Below, in pieces: positions 7,011-14,158 of a stretch of 39,930 bases of DNA. Where the stretch lies: positions 1 to 39,930 of the forward strand of contig JAJDIZ010000007.1 of the NCBI GenBank assembly GCA_030266915.1, read 5' to 3'. The notes beneath the pieces are model-generated. The model ran no database searches and had not been told where the DNA came from. It saw nothing but the letters and a program-made list of their open reading frames with translations. Position 1 is the first letter of the stretch, and each line of letters opens with the position of its first letter. This DNA comes from Ruminococcaceae bacterium OttesenSCG-928-D13. Its GTDB lineage: Bacteria > Bacillota > Clostridia > Oscillospirales > Ruminococcaceae. Both the position numbers and the translations under genes were made by a program.

Positions 7011-8419
7011 AGCCCGGTGTAGCAGGCGCCATAGGGGCGGGTGCGCAGGAAGCGCCCCTGGCCGTAGCTGCCCACAAACCTAGCCTGCTCCACCACCACC
7101 TTGCCCCGCAGCAGCACCGTTTCCACCCGGCCCAGCTGCTCGAAGCCCTCGTAGATGTTGAAATCGGCGCCGTTGGGGTTGTCTGCCCAGCGCACCGCGC
7201 CGCGCCACGCACGGTCGTACAGCACGATGTCGGCGTCAAAGCCGGGGGCGATGTCCCCCTTGCCGGGGTAGAGGCCGCACACCTTGGCCGGGTTGGTGGC
7301 GGTGAACCGCACGAAATCCACCCGGGACAGCTTCCCCTTCTCCACGCCGTGGCTCCACAGCATCGGAATTCGGTCCGGTGCGCCCGGAGCGCCGTTGGGG
7401 ATGCGGTCAAACCGGTCCAGCCCCTGTCGCTTGATGTCCATGCCGATGCCCACGTGATCTGAGGCGATGGTGTGCAGGGTGCCGTCTCGCAGGGCCTGCC
7501 ACAGGTGCTCCTGCTCACACTTGTCCCGCAGGGCAGGTGAGAGCACATAACGGGAAGCCACCTCGAAGTCCGGGTTGGCCAGGTAGCTCTTGTCCAAAAA
7601 CAGGTAGTGGGCGCAGGTTTCCCCCATCACCGGCTGCAGGCGGCCACGGGCCTCGGCGATGACATCGCACACCGCCTTGCTGGTGTTGTGCACGATGCAT
7701 AGGGGCGTGCCGCCGGCCTGCTGGGCCAAATAGAGCGCCCGCTGGGCGGCCTCTCCTTCGCAGAAGCTGGGGCGGGTCTCGGCGTGGTATTTCGGAGCCA
7801 CCTCTCCCCTCGCGATGCATTCCCGCTGCATCTCGTCGATGACATCCCCGTTTTCGGTGTGAACAAACACCGTGATGCCGTGTTTTTTGCTCTCCTGCAT
7901 CACCCGGAACATCACCCCGTCATCCACGTGCAACGGGGAGTTTTTGTAGGCCATGAAGCACTTGATGGAGTGGATGCCCATCTCGCTGAGCCTGGCAATG
8001 TCCCGGTACAGGCCGCTGTTGTCGTCGGTCACATAAGTGATAAAGCCGTGCAGGGCATAGTCCACACACACCTTATCCTTCGCCCGCACGTCGATGCGGT
8101 ACTGCGCCGATTCGATCAGCCCCTTGCCCGGATCCTGGGGGGCATAATCCACCACGGTGGTGGTGCCGCCCACCAGGGCGCTGTCGGAGGTCTCGTAGCC
8201 GGCGGTGTCCTGGTCGCCGGTGTTGCACAGGGCGGAGTAATGGGTGTGCTGGTCCACCCCGCCCGGGAACACCACCTTGCCGGCGGCGTCGATGACAGTA
8301 TCCGCCGTGTTGCCCAGGTCGGCGCCCACCGCCGCGATCACCTCATCCTCGATCAGGATGTCCCCTCGGAACTCCGCCGACGAGGTGATGATCTCCCCAT
8401 TTTTAATTAATGTCGTCAT
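7007..8419 (-). CDS. Hydantoinase / dihydropyrimidinase
   Basis: 470 residues, amidohydrolase superfamily with the dihydropyrimidinase layout. Metal site: VDQHTHYS (His58, His60), carbamylated Lys153 in HSIKCFMAYK, VFVHTENG (His187), IVHNTS and TIASDHVG (Asp). GRVETVLLRGKVVV near the end belongs to the family's beta-sandwich domain. The enzyme opens a 5-substituted hydantoin or a dihydropyrimidine to the N-carbamoyl acid. It is the first gene of the minus-strand operon, preceded by a 400-bp AT-rich divergent promoter region. With racemase and carbamoylase downstream, a hydantoin is a better guess than dihydrouracil; no dihydropyrimidine dehydrogenase is present. The start is ATG 8419. Confidence 0.9.
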   Translation of the reverse strand: MTTLIKNGEIITSSAEFRGDILIEDEVIAAVGADLGNTADTVIDAAGKVVFPGGVDQHTHYSALCNTGDQDTAGYETSDSALVGGTTTVVDYAPQDPGKGLIESAQYRIDVRAKDKVCVDYALHGFITYVTDDNSGLYRDIARLSEMGIHSIKCFMAYKNSPLHVDDGVMFRVMQESKKHGITVFVHTENGDVIDEMQRECIARGEVAPKYHAETRPSFCEGEAAQRALYLAQQAGGTPLCIVHNTSKAVCDVIAEARGRLQPVMGETCAHYLFLDKSYLANPDFEVASRYVLSPALRDKCEQEHLWQALRDGTLHTIASDHVGIGMDIKRQGLDRFDRIPNGAPGAPDRIPMLWSHGVEKGKLSRVDFVRFTATNPAKVCGLYPGKGDIAPGFDADIVLYDRAWRGAVRWADNPNGADFNIYEGFEQLGRVETVLLRGKVVVEQARFVGSYGQGRFLRTRPYGACYTGL

Positions 8420-8455
8420 TGTTTACGACCACCTTTCCAAAGCTGTCGGCATATC

Positions 8456-8480
8456 CATCACTCATCATTTGTGAGCGATG
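8456..8480. promoter_or_regulatory. Candidate operator: imperfect inverted repeat near the hydantoinase start
   Basis: CATCACTCA (8456-8464) and TGAGCGATG (8472-8480) are inverted repeats matching at 8 of 9 positions around a 7-nt spacer, 37-61 bp upstream of the hydantoinase ATG. The position suits an operator for the FCD regulator encoded in that operon. The adjacent CAAATAGTATTTG at 8504-8516 is a second, perfect palindrome. Confidence 0.4.
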
Positions 8481-8532
8481 CCTTTCTGCGCAATTTGTAT
8501 CACCAAATAGTATTTGCGTCAAATTATACAAA

Positions 8533-8548
8533 ATAAAAATATTTTTAC
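8533..8548. repeat. 16-bp repeat, copy 1 (possible activator site)
   Basis: ATAAAAATATTTTTAC, with an internal AAAAATATTTTT palindrome, is identical to 8673-8688, 140 bp away. It lies about 200 bp upstream of the sigma-54 promoter, the distance expected of an enhancer site. Intrinsic curvature is an alternative role. Confidence 0.4.
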
Positions 8549-8672
8549 CCGTGCTTTTGTAAGCTTTGTGCGGATCAGTCAAAGGGCTATCCTATGATCT
8601 TTTTGGCGTTCGTCCTTTTCGACACATTTTGACAAATGGGAAAGAATTTTTTATCAATACTCATGAATAGCG

Positions 8673-8688
8673 ATAAAAATATTTTTAC
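8673..8688. repeat. 16-bp repeat, copy 2 (possible activator site)
   Basis: Second exact copy of ATAAAAATATTTTTAC, about 60 bp upstream of the -24 element of the sigma-54 promoter. The same two readings apply: paired enhancer sites or bendable DNA. Confidence 0.4.
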
Positions 8689-8739
8689 TACGCTCTTTTT
8701 GATTTTTGTCACATAGCGTATCATCGTTATTTTACCCTT

Positions 8740-8755
8740 TGGCACAGTGGTTGCT
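8740..8755 (+). promoter_or_regulatory. Sigma-54 (-24/-12) promoter of the importer/amidohydrolase operon
   Basis: TGGCACAGTGGTTGCT matches the sigma-54 consensus: GG at -24 and GC at -12 separated by exactly 10 nt, with TGGCAC and TTGC intact. Transcription would start near 8767, about 55 nt before the first ATG. A sigma-54 activator is encoded at the far end of the same gene run (20529-21899), which strongly supports the assignment. Confidence 0.8.
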
Positions 8756-8820
8756 ATATTCCCTGATGAGGACGTAACCCTGGCAACAACCATCAATCAA
8801 GTGGAGAGCAGGTATTTTTT

Positions 8821-10245
8821 ATGAGCAGAATAGACACCATCATCAAGGCGCCCCATATGTATACCATGGCCGGAGACGGACTGGGATATATGGACTCCGC
8901 GGCTGTGGCCATCGACAGCGGGCGCATTCTGGCGGTTGGACCGGTGGCAGATATCGAGGCGGCCTACCAACCGGAGCAGACACTGGAAATGGAGCACCAC
9001 CTGCTGCTGCCCGGTTTTGTGGACGGGCACATGCACACCTCGTGCAATATCCTGCGGGGCCTTGCGCAGGACACCGACAACTGGATGATGAACGGGCTGC
9101 AGCCCTTCGACAACGCCGCCACCCAGGAAGAGCGGGACGCCGGCAGCCGGCTGGCCATCATCGAGGCCATCCAGGCCGGCACCACCACCTTGGGCGACTA
9201 CGACCACGACATGGACGCCGTCTGCGCCTTCATTGCCAAGGTGGGCGCCCGGGGCAACATCGCCCAAACCGTCCGCTCGGCCAAGCACCAGGTGTACAAG
9301 CCGGGCGAGCTGTATGTGTTCGACACCGACCAGGGGGAACAGTCCCTGGCGCGGAACATCGCCCTTTACAAGAAATGGCACGGCCATGACGGCGGACGCA
9401 TCCGGGTGCTGTTCGGCCCTCAGGGCGCCGACTTCATGGACACCACCTTACTGCAACGTTGCAAGGACGAGGCCAAAAAGCGGGGCACCCGGGTGCACAT
9501 ACACCTCCAGCAGGGCAGCCGGGAGCTGGCCCAGATGGAGATGCGCTACGGCATGCGCACCGTGGCCTTCCTGGAGCAGACGCACTATCTGGACGAGAAC
9601 TTCATCGTGGTGCACCTCACCAGCTGTGAGGAAGACGAGGTGCGCGCCGTGGCCAAAACCGGGGCCGGCATGGTGGTGTGTCCCGGTTCCATTGCCATCA
9701 TCGACGGGCTGGTGTGCCCCTCTATGGCCTTCCAGCAGGCGGGCGGCGCCTGCGGCCTCGGCTCGGACCAGGCCCCCGGCAACAACTGCCACAACATCAT
9801 CAACGAGATGAAAAACGTAGCGCTTTTCAACAAGATTATGCGGGCCGACCCCGAGGTGATGCCCGCCTGGGCCGCCCTGCGCATGGCCACCATCGAAGGC
9901 GCCCGTGCCATCGGCCTGGGCGGGGAGATCGGCTCGCTGGAGGCCGGCAAAAAGGCCGACCTGATCGCGGTGGACCTGAATTACCCGTCCATGCAGCCGG
10001 TGTTCACCCACCCGATGCGCAACATGGTGCCCAACCTGGTGTACAGCGCCCGGGGCCGGGAGGTGGCGCTCTCGATGGTGGACGGCCGCGTCATCATGCG
10101 CGACGGCGTGGTGCTTGGGGCCGATGCGGCGGACTGCCTGCGGGCGGTGGCCGCCTACCCCGACGGCATCGGCGCCCGCGCCGAAAAGGAGTTTTTCGCT
10201 ATCAATGGCACCAACGCCCAATACATGCGTAACGACCAACTGTGA
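8821..10245 (+). CDS. TRZ/ATZ-type amidohydrolase (aminohydrolase family), atypical metal-site residue
   Basis: 474 residues, cytosolic, subtype III amidohydrolase related to S-adenosylhomocysteine, guanine and triazine deaminases/hydrolases. Visible residues: HxH in DGHMHTSC (His70, His72), His228 in VHIHLQQ, His265 in VVHLTS, and Asp316 in GLGSDQAPGNN. In deaminases of this group the strand-5 His is followed by HxxE; here it reads His-Leu-Gln-Gln, so the usual catalytic Glu is Gln231. This could mean hydrolytic removal of another group, or altered deamination. It is the first gene after the sigma-54 promoter. The ribosome site (GAGAGCAGG, followed by an AT-rich spacer) is mediocre. The C-terminal LEAGKKADLIAVD is standard for the family. 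Substrate unknown; a purine, pterin or triazine-like heterocycle is possible. Confidence 0.8.
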   Translation: MSRIDTIIKAPHMYTMAGDGLGYMDSAAVAIDSGRILAVGPVADIEAAYQPEQTLEMEHHLLLPGFVDGHMHTSCNILRGLAQDTDNWMMNGLQPFDNAATQEERDAGSRLAIIEAIQAGTTTLGDYDHDMDAVCAFIAKVGARGNIAQTVRSAKHQVYKPGELYVFDTDQGEQSLARNIALYKKWHGHDGGRIRVLFGPQGADFMDTTLLQRCKDEAKKRGTRVHIHLQQGSRELAQMEMRYGMRTVAFLEQTHYLDENFIVVHLTSCEEDEVRAVAKTGAGMVVCPGSIAIIDGLVCPSMAFQQAGGACGLGSDQAPGNNCHNIINEMKNVALFNKIMRADPEVMPAWAALRMATIEGARAIGLGGEIGSLEAGKKADLIAVDLNYPSMQPVFTHPMRNMVPNLVYSARGREVALSMVDGRVIMRDGVVLGADAADCLRAVAAYPDGIGARAEKEFFAINGTNAQYMRNDQL

Positions 10246-10283
10246 CGGTAATCTAAGACAGCTTGAGCGAAGGAGCGAAGGGC

Positions 10284-11222
10284 ATGAAAAGGTACCTGGT
10301 AAAACGGCTGATTCAGCTTCCCATCATTCTGGCCGGGGTGTTGATCTGTGTGTTCCTGATCATCCAGCTTACCCCGGGCGACCCGGCCGCCACCCTGGCC
10401 GGCCCCAAGGCGGGCCCCGAGGAGGTGGAGGCCGTACGGCAGCAATTGGGGCTTGACCGCCCCGTTCTGGAACAGTTTTTCAGCTATGTTGGCAACGTGT
10501 TCCGGGGCAACTTTGGCCGCAGCTACACCCACAAAACCGACATCGGCTCCAGCATTGGCACGGCTCTGGTCAACACCGTCTACCTGATGCTGTTTGCCCG
10601 CATCTGGTCCATTCTGGCGGCCATTCCACTGGGCATCTACGCGGCGCTGCACCACAACACCTGGGTGGACAAGCTCTGCATGGGCACCTCGCTGCTGGGC
10701 ATCTCCATCCCCCAGTTCTGGCTGGGGCTCATCCTGATGAAGCTGTTTTGCTTCGACCTGGGCTGGCTGCCCTTCTCGGGCATGGGCAGCTCCTTCTGGT
10801 CCGCCGACGGGCTGCTGCACGTCATTCTGCCGGCCTTTATGCTGGGGCTGCCCCAGCTGGCCTCCATCGCCCGGCTCACCCGCTCTGAAATGCTGGAGGT
10901 GATGCGGCAGGACTACATTAAAACAGCCCGCGCCAAAGGGGTGAAGCAGCGGATGGTGGTGTACAAGCACGCCCTTAAAAACGCCGCCCTGCCGCTCATC
11001 ACCGTCATCGGCACCCAAACCGGCTACATGCTCAGCGGCTCGGTGGTCATCGAGAACATCTTCGCCTGGCCGGGCCTCGGGCGCTACTCCATCCAGGCCA
11101 TCATCGGCAGCGACTATCCCGCCATCCAGGCCAGCGTACTGCTTTTTGCGGTGATGTTCCTGGTGGTAAACCTGATCGTTGACCTCACCTACAGCCTGGT
11201 TGATCCCAGGATCAACTACTGA
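10284..11222 (+). CDS. ABC transporter permease, Dpp/Opp family (DppB-like)
   Basis: 312-residue inner-membrane permease starting MKRYLVKRLIQLPIIL, with the first membrane helix at the N-terminus, the conserved LTPGDPA periplasmic segment, and the cytoplasmic EAA loop around ARLTRSEMLEVMRQDYIKTARAKG that docks on the ATPases. The C-terminal VDLTYSLVDPRINY is typical of DppB/GsiC proteins. ATG 10284 is preceded by AAGGAGCGAAGGGC. It is the first of four consecutive transporter genes; together with the binding protein at 18689 they form a full peptide/nickel/opine-type importer, here probably for the heterocyclic substrate of the neighbouring amidohydrolases. Confidence 0.93.
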   Translation: MKRYLVKRLIQLPIILAGVLICVFLIIQLTPGDPAATLAGPKAGPEEVEAVRQQLGLDRPVLEQFFSYVGNVFRGNFGRSYTHKTDIGSSIGTALVNTVYLMLFARIWSILAAIPLGIYAALHHNTWVDKLCMGTSLLGISIPQFWLGLILMKLFCFDLGWLPFSGMGSSFWSADGLLHVILPAFMLGLPQLASIARLTRSEMLEVMRQDYIKTARAKGVKQRMVVYKHALKNAALPLITVIGTQTGYMLSGSVVIENIFAWPGLGRYSIQAIIGSDYPAIQASVLLFAVMFLVVNLIVDLTYSLVDPRINY

Positions 11223-11239
11223 GAAGGGGGAAGCAGAAG

Positions 11240-12112
11240 ATGAATGAAAACACAGCCATCCCCGCCGAGCCCCAAAAGGCACGCCTGCGGGAGGACAGCA
11301 TCCCCTACAAAATCCTGCACAACAAAAGCATCATCGCGGGGGCCATCATCCTGCTCATCATGCTGGTGCTGGGCATCCTGGCCCCGGTGCTGACCCCCTA
11401 CGGCCCCGCCGAAACCAGCACCGCAAGCAAGCTAATGGGGCCCTCCGGCGAGCACCTGTTCGGCACCGACGAGTTCGGGCGGGACATCCTCAGCCGCATG
11501 CTGTACGGCATCCGCATCACCATCCCCTACAGCATCTACTCCCTTATTCTGGCCATCGTCACCGGGGTGCCCATCGGGCTGCTGGCCGGATACTTCAAGG
11601 GGCTGGACAACCCCCTGATGCGCCTGATGGACATCCTGATGGCCTTCCCCGGCATGCTGCTGGCCATCGTCATCGTGGCCACCCTGGGGCCGGGTCTGGG
11701 CAACGTCACCATCGCGGTGGGGCTGGGCACCATGCCAGCCTACGCGCGCCTCGTGCGCGGCTCGGTGCTCTCGCTGAAGGAACAGCCCTTTGTCGAGGCC
11801 TCCATCTCGGCCGGCGCTAAGAGCGGCCGCATCATCCTCAGCCACATTTTGCCCAACCTGATTTCCACCCTGGTGGTGTACTCCATGCTGGAGATGGCCT
11901 GGGTCATCATGTCCATCTCCACCCTCAGCTTCCTGGGCATCGGCGCCCAGGCGCCCATCCCCGAGTGGGGCGCCCTTGTGAGCAGCGGCAAAAACTACAT
12001 CCTCTCCGCCCCTCACATCTCCACTTTCCCGATGATCTTCATCTTCGCCACAGTCATGGCCTTCAACCTGCTGGGCGACGGCCTGCGCGACGTTTTGGAC
12101 CCGCGCCTATAA
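11240..12112 (+). CDS. ABC transporter permease, Dpp/Opp family (DppC-like)
   Basis: 290 residues. An N-terminal cytoplasmic tail is followed by one helix (IIAGAIILLIMLVLGIL), the GTDEFGRDILSRMLYG motif characteristic of DppC/OppC permeases, and an EAA loop at YARLVRGSVLSLKEQPFVEASISAG. It ends LGDGLRDVLDPRL, the usual DppC C-terminus. It lies 17 nt after the DppB-like gene with ribosome site GAGAAGGGGG, and forms the permease heterodimer with it. Confidence 0.93.
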   Translation: MNENTAIPAEPQKARLREDSIPYKILHNKSIIAGAIILLIMLVLGILAPVLTPYGPAETSTASKLMGPSGEHLFGTDEFGRDILSRMLYGIRITIPYSIYSLILAIVTGVPIGLLAGYFKGLDNPLMRLMDILMAFPGMLLAIVIVATLGPGLGNVTIAVGLGTMPAYARLVRGSVLSLKEQPFVEASISAGAKSGRIILSHILPNLISTLVVYSMLEMAWVIMSISTLSFLGIGAQAPIPEWGALVSSGKNYILSAPHISTFPMIFIFATVMAFNLLGDGLRDVLDPRL

Positions 12113-12141
12113 CACCGCTGCCGCGGGAAAGGAGAACAGTT

Positions 12142-13128
12142 ATGCAAGAGGCACTATTGGACATAAAGAACCTGTCGGTTCAGTTTTTCACCCGAAAAAA
12201 CGACGGCCCCGCTGTGGCCGACGTCACCTTCCGGATAAACCGGGGCGAGGTGCTGGGCGTGGTGGGTGAGAGCGGCAGCGGCAAGAGCGTTTCGGCGCTG
12301 TCGGTGATGCGCCTCATCCAGGAGCCCGGCCGCATCACCGGCGGGCAGATCACCTTCGACGGCGAGAGCCTGCTGGACAAGAGCGAGGACGAGATGACCA
12401 AGATCCGCGGCAACAAGATCTCGATGATCTTCCAGGAGCCGATGACCTCGTTCAACCCGGTCTACACCATTGGCGGGCAGATTATGGAAGCCATCATCCT
12501 GCACCAGAACAAGACAAAGACCGAGGCGCGGGAGCTGGCCATCAGCCTGATGCGGGAGGTGGGCATTGCCTCCCCCGAAAAGCGGATGGACGACTACCCC
12601 CACCAGATGAGCGGCGGCATGCTGCAGCGCTGCATGATCGCCATGGCGCTGAGCTGCAACCCCGAGCTGCTGATTGCCGACGAGCCCACCACCGCGCTGG
12701 ACGTGACGATCCAGGCGCAGATACTGGACCTGATACGCAAGCTGCAAATCGAGCGCAACACCGCCATCATGATGATTACCCACGACCTCGGTGTCATTGC
12801 CGAGCTGGCCAAGTACGTGGTGGTGATGTACCTGGGGCGGGTGGTGGAGGAGGCGCCGGTGCGGGAGCTGTTCAAAAAGCCGCTGCACCCCTACACCGAG
12901 GGCCTGATGCGCTCGCTGCCGGTCATCGGGCAAAACACCGGCAAGCTCTATATGATCCCGGCTTCCAACGTGGAGCCGCGGGACATCAAGGGCTGCCGCT
13001 TCTGCCCGCGCTGCGCCTACGCCTTTGACCGCTGCAAAACCGAGGAACCGCCGTTGGCCCGGATGGGCGACGGGCGCAGCGTGCGCTGCTGGCTGCGCCT
13101 GGATGAGGAAGGAGGCGGACAGGCATGA
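12142..13128 (+). CDS. ABC transporter ATP-binding protein, DppD/OppD-like
   Basis: 328 residues. Walker A GESGSGKS, signature MSGGMLQR, Walker B LLIADEPT and the switch His in THDLG are intact. The C-terminal oligopeptide-transporter extension carries a Cys cluster ([14 protein letters not shown]), as in DppD proteins that bind an iron-sulfur cluster. The start is ATG 12142 after AAAGGAGAACAGTT; an upstream in-frame extension is permease read out of frame. The stop overlaps the next ATPase start by 4 nt, so the two ATPases are coupled. Confidence 0.93.
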   Translation: MQEALLDIKNLSVQFFTRKNDGPAVADVTFRINRGEVLGVVGESGSGKSVSALSVMRLIQEPGRITGGQITFDGESLLDKSEDEMTKIRGNKISMIFQEPMTSFNPVYTIGGQIMEAIILHQNKTKTEARELAISLMREVGIASPEKRMDDYPHQMSGGMLQRCMIAMALSCNPELLIADEPTTALDVTIQAQILDLIRKLQIERNTAIMMITHDLGVIAELAKYVVVMYLGRVVEEAPVRELFKKPLHPYTEGLMRSLPVIGQNTGKLYMIPASNVEPRDIKGCRFCPRCAYAFDRCKTEEPPLARMGDGRSVRCWLRLDEEGGGQA

Positions 13129-14126
13129 GTGAAAACACGTTGGTACAGGTGAAAAACCTGAAGAAATGGTTCCCTGTCAAGGACAAGCTGTTCGGCCGGG
13201 CCGACACCTTCGTCAAGGCGGTGGACGATGTTTCCTTCGACGTCTATGACGGCGAGGTGCTGGGCCTGGTGGGTGAAAGCGGCTGCGGAAAAACCACCAT
13301 CAGCCGCACCATGCTGGGGCTCACCAAGGCAACCGGGGGCAGCATCATCTTCGACGGCGAGGACCTGCTGAGCATGAAAAAAGAAGCGCTGCGCAAAAAA
13401 CGCGCCAAGCTGCAAATGGTGTTCCAGGATCCCTACTCCTCCCTCAGCCCCCGCAAACGAGTGGGCAAAACCATTGCCGAGCCGATGGAGATACACAACA
13501 TCGGCACCCGGCAGGATCGGGCCAAGCGGGTGGAAGACCTGCTGGAAACCGTGGGGCTGAACCGGGACTATTCCCACCGCTACCCCCACGAGTTTTCGGG
13601 CGGGCAGCGCCAGCGCATCGGCATTGCCCGGGTGCTGGCGGCCAACCCCCAGTTCATCATCTGTGACGAGCCGGTCAGCGCGCTGGACGTCTCGATCCGC
13701 TCCCAGATCCTCAACCTGCTGATGGACCTCAAGCACGAGTTCGGCCTCACCATGCTGTTCATCTCCCACGACTTAAGCGTGGTGGAGTACCTGTGTGACC
13801 GCATCATCGTGATGTACCTGGGCAAGGTGATGGAGATCGCCAAAAAGGACGACCTGTACAAAAGCCCGGCCCATCCCTACACCGTGGCGCTGATGTCGGC
13901 CATCCCCCAGCCGGACCCCGACGCCAAAAAGCACCGCATCATCCTGGAGGGCGACATGCCCAGCCCGATCAACCGGCCCGAGGGCTGCCTTTTCCGCACC
14001 CGGTGCCCGATGGCCCAGGAGGCGTGCGCGCAGATGCCCGAGCTGCGGGAGGTTGCCCCCGGCCACTGCGCGGCCTGCCACTTCGCCGAGAAGCTGGCCG
14101 CGGGTGATGTCTCCGTCACACAGTAG
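13125..14126 (+). CDS. ABC transporter ATP-binding protein, DppF/OppF-like
   Basis: 333 residues with Walker A GESGCGKT, signature FSGGQRQR, Walker B FIICDEPV and switch His in SHDLS. VFQDPYSSLSPRKRVG is the Q-loop segment typical of OppF/DppF. The C-terminal Cys set (CLFRTRCPMAQEAC) matches the partner subunit. ATG 13125 is preceded by GGAAGGAGGCGGACAGGC and overlaps the partner's stop. It would form the heterodimeric ATPase with the preceding gene. Confidence 0.93.
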   Translation: MSENTLVQVKNLKKWFPVKDKLFGRADTFVKAVDDVSFDVYDGEVLGLVGESGCGKTTISRTMLGLTKATGGSIIFDGEDLLSMKKEALRKKRAKLQMVFQDPYSSLSPRKRVGKTIAEPMEIHNIGTRQDRAKRVEDLLETVGLNRDYSHRYPHEFSGGQRQRIGIARVLAANPQFIICDEPVSALDVSIRSQILNLLMDLKHEFGLTMLFISHDLSVVEYLCDRIIVMYLGKVMEIAKKDDLYKSPAHPYTVALMSAIPQPDPDAKKHRIILEGDMPSPINRPEGCLFRTRCPMAQEACAQMPELREVAPGHCAACHFAEKLAAGDVSVTQ

Positions 14127-14158
14127 ATTTCCACCCCACGGCGGAAAGGAGGAGCCAC

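Larger units (their letters stand above)
8420..8820. promoter_or_regulatory. Divergent regulatory region between the two main operons
   Basis: A 400-bp AT-rich stretch in a GC-rich neighbourhood with no gene. It holds an imperfect inverted repeat (8456-8480), a 13-bp palindrome (8504-8516), two identical 16-bp repeats (8533-8548, 8673-8688) and a sigma-54 promoter (8740-8755). For the minus strand a TATAAT lies at 8523-8528 but I see no good -35 element with it. Confidence 0.75.

Noticed and set aside
8489-8504. Possible minus-strand sigma-54 promoter for the hydantoinase operon
   Set aside because: The GC and CC elements are 11 nt apart instead of 10 and the flanking bases fit poorly.
8764-8785. 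CTGATGAG in the leader of the sigma-54 operon, resembling a hammerhead ribozyme core
   Set aside because: No paired stems in the right places and no GAAA box follow; the match is only to the 7-nt core.
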